NCBI GenBank assembly: GCA_965662745.1
Contig: CBFIJK010000006.1
Coordinates: forward strand, 26,971-90,970
From: Anianibacter sp965662745
Lineage (GTDB): Bacteria > Pseudomonadota > Alphaproteobacteria > Rhodobacterales > Rhodobacteraceae
Direction of reading: 5' to 3'
Length of the DNA stretch: 64,000 nt
Translations under genes and position numbers: made by a program
Notes under the pieces: generated by a model
Seen by the model: the letters and a program-made list of their open reading frames with translations, nothing else
The model's database searches: none
What the model was told of the DNA's origin: nothing
Part shown: positions 60,999-64,000 of the stretch, piece by piece
Position numbering within the stretch: position 1 is the stretch's first letter
Layout: every line of letters begins with the position of its first letter

Positions 60999-61687
60999 GC
61001 ACGCTTGTCTTCCTGCCGGGGTTCATGTGCGATGCGCGGCTCTTTGCCCAGCAGCGCGCGGCCCTGTCCGACATCGCCGACTGCCATGTGCAGGTTCCGT
61101 TGGAGGCCAGCATCACGAACATGGCCGAGGCGGCGCTACATGCGTTTCGCGGCCCGCTATGCGTTGCAGGCCTCTCGATGGGCGGCATCGTCGCACTTGA
61201 GATGCTGCGCCTCGCCCCGGACCGGATCACCCGGCTGGCGCTGATGGACACCACGCCGCTTGCCGATGCGCCCGAAAACCACGCCATCCGCACGCGGCAG
61301 ATCGCCGATATTCATGCCGGGCGGCTCGATCTCGTGATGCGGGATGAGTTGAAACCGGCCTATCTGGTCGACAGCCCCGACAAGTCCGCGCTGCTCGATC
61401 TATGCCTCGATATGGCGCGCGCCCTTGGGCCGGATGTGTTTGAGGCTCAGGCGACAGCGTTGCGGGACAGAAATGACCTGCGCCCCGCACTGGACCACGC
61501 GCCAAGGCACACCCTGATCCTCTGCGGCGCCGAGGATCGGCTTTGCCCCCCGGCGCGCCACGACATGATGCATGCCCTCGCGCCCCACTCCAGGCGCCTC
61601 GATATCCCGAACGCTGGTCACCTGCCGACCCTCGAACAACCCGGCCTCACCACAGCAGCCCTCAAAGACTGGATGACACGACCATGA
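60995..61687 (+). CDS. Alpha/beta hydrolase
   Basis: A 230-residue small hydrolase: LVFLPGFMCDARLF, nucleophile elbow AGLSMGGIVALEML, Asp in LCGAEDRLCPP and His in IPNAGHLPTLEQP, a full triad. The GTG start overlaps the MetE-like stop (GTGA), and its own stop overlaps the RraA-like ATG, so it is part of the locus. May hydrolyse a lactone or ester formed upstream; inferred. Confidence 0.82.
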   Translation: MSTLVFLPGFMCDARLFAQQRAALSDIADCHVQVPLEASITNMAEAALHAFRGPLCVAGLSMGGIVALEMLRLAPDRITRLALMDTTPLADAPENHAIRTRQIADIHAGRLDLVMRDELKPAYLVDSPDKSALLDLCLDMARALGPDVFEAQATALRDRNDLRPALDHAPRHTLILCGAEDRLCPPARHDMMHALAPHSRRLDIPNAGHLPTLEQPGLTTAALKDWMTRP

Positions 61688-62379
61688 CCCCTTCCCTTCT
61701 CGCGCTTCTCCAAAAGGTCGACACGCCCACGATCTGCAACGCGATCGAAATGGTCGACGGCAAGCGCGGCTTTGACCGTTTTACCCGCGGCACGCCGTTC
61801 TGCAGCGCGCCGAATGCGCCCGCCATGGTCGGCTATGCCCGTACCGCCAAAATCGCCGGCGCCGACGCGCCGACAGAAGCACCCGAGGTGATCCGCACCC
61901 GCCGCATGGCCTATTACCGCTACATGGCCGAGGCGCCCGCCCCCGCGGTTGCCGTCGTCGAGGATCTCGACGGCGAGAACGCCGTCAGCGCCTATTGGGG
62001 CGAGATCAACACGACCGTCCACAAGGGCTTTGGCCTGAAAGGCGCGCTGACCAACGGGCTGGTGCGCGATCTGGGCGATCTGCCAGACGGGTTTCCGGTA
62101 ATCGCGGGATCGACAGGACCCAGCCACGCCTTCGTCCATGTGCGCGAGATCGACACGCCAGTGACCATCTTCGGCCTGACCATCGCCCCCGGCGCGCTGA
62201 TTCACGCCGACCGCCACGGCGCGCTGGAAATCCCCGAGGGCGCGATAGAAGGTCTGGAAGAGGCGATCGGCCGCCTTCTTGATACCGAAAGCATCGTGCT
62301 GGATGCCGCGCGCAAACCCGGCTTCGACTTCGCCGCCTTCGAAACCGCCTGGGCCGCCTTCGAAAAAGCCCGCGTCTGA
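61684..62379 (+). CDS. RraA-family aldolase/decarboxylase-like protein
   Basis: A 231-residue protein of the RraA/4-hydroxy-4-methyl-2-oxoglutarate aldolase group. VDTPTICNAIEMVDG at the start, AVVEDLDGENAVSAYWGE and GALTNGLVRDLGDLPDGFPV with the conserved Arg-Asp pair that holds the metal and keto acid, then ALIHADRHGALEIPEGA. In catabolic loci the family cleaves 4-hydroxy-2-oxo acids to pyruvate or oxaloacetate, which fits a terminal step here. Last gene of the plus-strand run. Confidence 0.85.
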   Translation: MTPSLLALLQKVDTPTICNAIEMVDGKRGFDRFTRGTPFCSAPNAPAMVGYARTAKIAGADAPTEAPEVIRTRRMAYYRYMAEAPAPAVAVVEDLDGENAVSAYWGEINTTVHKGFGLKGALTNGLVRDLGDLPDGFPVIAGSTGPSHAFVHVREIDTPVTIFGLTIAPGALIHADRHGALEIPEGAIEGLEEAIGRLLDTESIVLDAARKPGFDFAAFETAWAAFEKARV

Positions 62380-62440
62380 CGCGCGCGCACCCTCTTGATA
62401 GCTGCTGCGGAACAGCCTAGAACGCCCGGACCACACGGCT

Positions 62441-62514
62441 GGCGAGTTGGCGGAGTGGTGACGCAGCGGATTGCAAATCCGTGTACACCGGTTCGATTCC
62501 GGTACTCGCCTCCA
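62441..62514 (+). tRNA. tRNA-Cys (anticodon GCA)
   Basis: Acceptor stem GGCGAGT/ACTCGCC, D arm, anticodon loop TTGCAAA with stem GCGGA/TCCGT, T arm GTTCGATTC and an encoded CCA at 62512-62514. It is the likely integration site of the element whose integrase follows on the opposite strand. Confidence 0.95.
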
Positions 62515-62741
62515 TTTAAAATCAATGACTTAGCGGATTTTTCAGACTCTCGCACTGGCGAGTCTAAACATTCGTCTAAACATTCTGTTTTTGTTCCGTT
62601 CTGGTTCTACGGTGCATTCGACACGGCAAGCCAGCGCTTTGGGGCTTTACCCAAGGCGGCTGGAACGACCATCAGGAAGAGAATGAAAAGCAACCATGCC
62701 GCCTAAATCGGCAGCAGGTTGGGGTTGAGCTGGCGTTGGCT
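62515..62741. other. Gap between tRNA-Cys and integrase, no gene
   Basis: 227 bases, AT-richer than the rest of the window. It contains a dyad AGACTC/GAGTCT (62544-62565), a tandem 12-base repeat (62562-62585) and no supportable coding sequence. Expected to be attL and integrase arm-site DNA. Confidence 0.55.
62562..62585 (+). repeat. Tandem 12-bp direct repeat beside the attachment site
   Basis: GTCTAAACATTC occurs twice without a gap, 48 bases past the tRNA 3' end. Short tandem repeats at this place are often arm-type sites for integrase or excisionase. Confidence 0.7.
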
Positions 62742-63758
62742 TCAGCTCTCTTGGGCGCGATTAATGCCCGTTCGCATCTGCTGGGCCTTCACGGCCCTGA
62801 TGCGTTGGCGGACCTTCTTGGTGTAATGCAGGACCATCGCGGGGCTTTGTCCTGTCACGGACGCTATGAGATCGTCGCTACAGCCCGCTTCCAGCAGCTC
62901 ACAGGCGGCGTTGTAGCGCCAGCTATGGATATCATAGTCCACGGCCCCAATGCGCTCCCTGACCTTCCTGACGGCTGCTGAGGCGCCGCGGTAGGACCAA
63001 CAGTTCACGCCGCGCTCATTGGTCAGGATAAAGACCGAGTGGCGGCTTGCGGCGTCGAGCGCGGCTTGCAGCCCGGGAAGAATCGGAACCCACAGTTCCT
63101 TGGACGTCTTGCTCTGGCGAACCCAGACGGAGCCGTCTTCGATATTCGACCAGCGCATGTTCAGGACGTCCCCGATCCGCTGGCCAGTGCCGACGCACAG
63201 CTCCATGACGAGGCGCTCTCTGGTGCCCAGCTCGCAGGCGTTGCGGTACGCGACGAGCAGCTCTTGCGGCCACGGCTCGCGTTCGCGCTTTTCTGTCTTG
63301 AGCTCCGGGACGCCCCGGACCGGGTTCGCCTCTCGCCAGCCGAGATCGACGCAATGCTCCATGAGGACACGGAGCACGCGCAACGAGTAGTTTGCGAAAT
63401 AGGCTTTTTCGGCGTTCGAATCCCGCAGACGGATAACATCCTTGCGCATCATCTTTGCCGGGTTTGCCTCGCCCATGATTTCCCGGAAGAAATCGAGGTG
63501 CTTGTCATAGTCCAGCCCTGTGCGCGGCTTGAGGTTCCGATACCTGGGCGATCTTCGGTAGCTGTCGATCAGCGCGCCAAAATTGCGCGCGATCACCCGG
63601 TTTGGCTTATCCTTCTGCGAGAGAATGCCAGCATACTCCCGCCAGAATTCCGCTGTCCCGAACTCGCTTTGGAACTTCTGAGAGGCCCAGCCGCGCCGCT
63701 GGAAGTAAATCCCATTCCGCTGATGATAGACATGCTTTGGAAGCTCACGTTTTGCCAT
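62742..63758 (-). CDS. Tyrosine recombinase (integrase)
   Basis: A 338-residue site-specific recombinase. An N-terminal SAM-like core-binding domain (about 50-150) precedes the catalytic domain with Arg in VGTGQRIGDVLNMRW, Lys in RQSKTSKELWVP, His-x-x-Arg in DIHSWRYNAACEL and the nucleophile Tyr in PAMVLHYTKKVRQR. Full set of active residues. It points towards the tRNA-Cys, the usual layout of an island or prophage integrated at a tRNA; the rest of the element is outside the window. Overlaps the small upstream gene by 14 bases. Confidence 0.93.
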   Translation of the reverse strand: MAKRELPKHVYHQRNGIYFQRRGWASQKFQSEFGTAEFWREYAGILSQKDKPNRVIARNFGALIDSYRRSPRYRNLKPRTGLDYDKHLDFFREIMGEANPAKMMRKDVIRLRDSNAEKAYFANYSLRVLRVLMEHCVDLGWREANPVRGVPELKTEKREREPWPQELLVAYRNACELGTRERLVMELCVGTGQRIGDVLNMRWSNIEDGSVWVRQSKTSKELWVPILPGLQAALDAASRHSVFILTNERGVNCWSYRGASAAVRKVRERIGAVDYDIHSWRYNAACELLEAGCSDDLIASVTGQSPAMVLHYTKKVRQRIRAVKAQQMRTGINRAQES

Positions 63759-63918
63759 GGCGCATATCTATCCTCTCGAATTCGTCCAGCTTGTCACTAC
63801 CAGCTAGGTCGAATTCAATTCGTTTGCCCTCGATCACGATCCGCGTCACCTGCTTTCCCTTGCTTTCCAGCTCGGAGAGAAAGCGCATGGCGGCTTGCTC
63901 CAGCTTGACGGCAGACAT
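63745..63918 (-). CDS. Hidden 57-residue protein upstream of the integrase
   Basis: Direct translation gives a 57-residue protein with AVKLEQAAMRFLSELESKGK, TRIVIEGKRIEFDLAG and the tail DEFERIDMRHGKT. GGAGG lies nine bases before the ATG and the stop overlaps the integrase start by 14 bases, so translation is coupled. It has a helix then paired strands and no HTH that I can see. It might help integrase or act as an excisionase, but no family recognised. Confidence 0.6.
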   Translation of the reverse strand: MSAVKLEQAAMRFLSELESKGKQVTRIVIEGKRIEFDLAGSDKLDEFERIDMRHGKT

Positions 63919-64000
63919 GCTACGAGGCCTCCGAATTAATATTAGTGACGTAAAGGGCCGAGGTCGCTGACCGCCAAAGCGGACGAGTGAAGACAGCTCT

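Noticed and set aside
62395..62706. Plus-strand frame of 103 codons across the tRNA
   Set aside because: It runs through tRNA-Cys and the attachment-site region, so it is not a gene.
62515..64000. Second attachment-site copy (tRNA-Cys 3' end) within the window
   Set aside because: No second copy of the T-arm and acceptor sequence was seen up to 64000; it must lie outside.
1..64000. CRISPR arrays, insertion sequences or rRNA genes
   Set aside because: No spaced direct repeats, transposase genes or rRNA-like sequence were seen anywhere in the window.

Overview
The window looks like chromosomal DNA of a marine Roseobacter-clade alphaproteobacterium (Rhodobacteraceae/Roseobacteraceae). The evidence is high GC content, the gene order metK-lnt-corC-ybeY-phoH-miaB, the fabI-fabB-fabA block next to an Irr-type regulator, a SAM/SAH riboswitch (a class I know from Rhodobacterales metK leaders), and a protocatechuate operon of the roseobacter type. 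I cannot name the genus.

Region by region. 1-2000: remains of a glycosyltransferase-like gene, then a methyltransferase and a sulfotransferase. 2054-10554 (minus strand): core genes metK, lnt, corC, ybeY, a stop-interrupted chloramphenicol-phosphotransferase-like gene, phoH, two envelope proteins sharing an unusual motif, and miaB. 10686-17765: a conserved unknown, an MFS transporter, a serine hydrolase, fatty-acid synthesis (fabI, fabB, fabA), irr and an FKBP-type isomerase. 17962-21642: a tightly overlapping four-gene set (HAD dehalogenase, hydrolase, threonine dehydratase-like enzyme, EEP hydrolase). 21701-28368: 4-hydroxybenzoate/protocatechuate catabolism (pobA, pcaD, pcaC, pcaH, pcaG, a hydrolase, a BKACE/DUF849 enzyme, pcaB). 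28594-30914: a zinc alcohol dehydrogenase and a sugar-acid-dehydratase-like enolase-family enzyme. 31000-46670: housekeeping and conserved genes (HMCES/YedK, pyrD, aminotransferases, ygfZ, cobQ, a PopZ-like acidic protein, tolC, pcm), a possible small RNA and a structured leader. 46818-62379: a large divergent catabolic locus. 62441-64000: tRNA-Cys followed by a tyrosine integrase, the edge of an integrative element that runs out of the window.

How genes work together. The pob/pca set should take 4-hydroxybenzoate to 3-oxoadipate. No pcaI, pcaJ or pcaF is present, and a beta-keto acid cleavage enzyme sits inside the operon, so acetyl-CoA-dependent cleavage to succinyl-CoA plus acetoacetate is the likely exit. 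The 46818-62379 locus pairs a sugar-type ABC importer with a HisD-family dehydrogenase, an SDR, a VOC protein, a bicupin, a HAD-fold protein that lacks the catalytic aspartates, a MetE-like zinc protein, a hydrolase, an RraA-like aldolase, three double-domain NTF2/SnoaL-like proteins and a LacI-type regulator. Almost every plus-strand gene overlaps or nearly touches the next, and TGCA-core dyads lie in the divergent promoter. I do not recognise the substrate. This is the best candidate for an undescribed pathway here. Two short genes (56 aa at 52321 and 57 aa at 63745) were found by direct translation.
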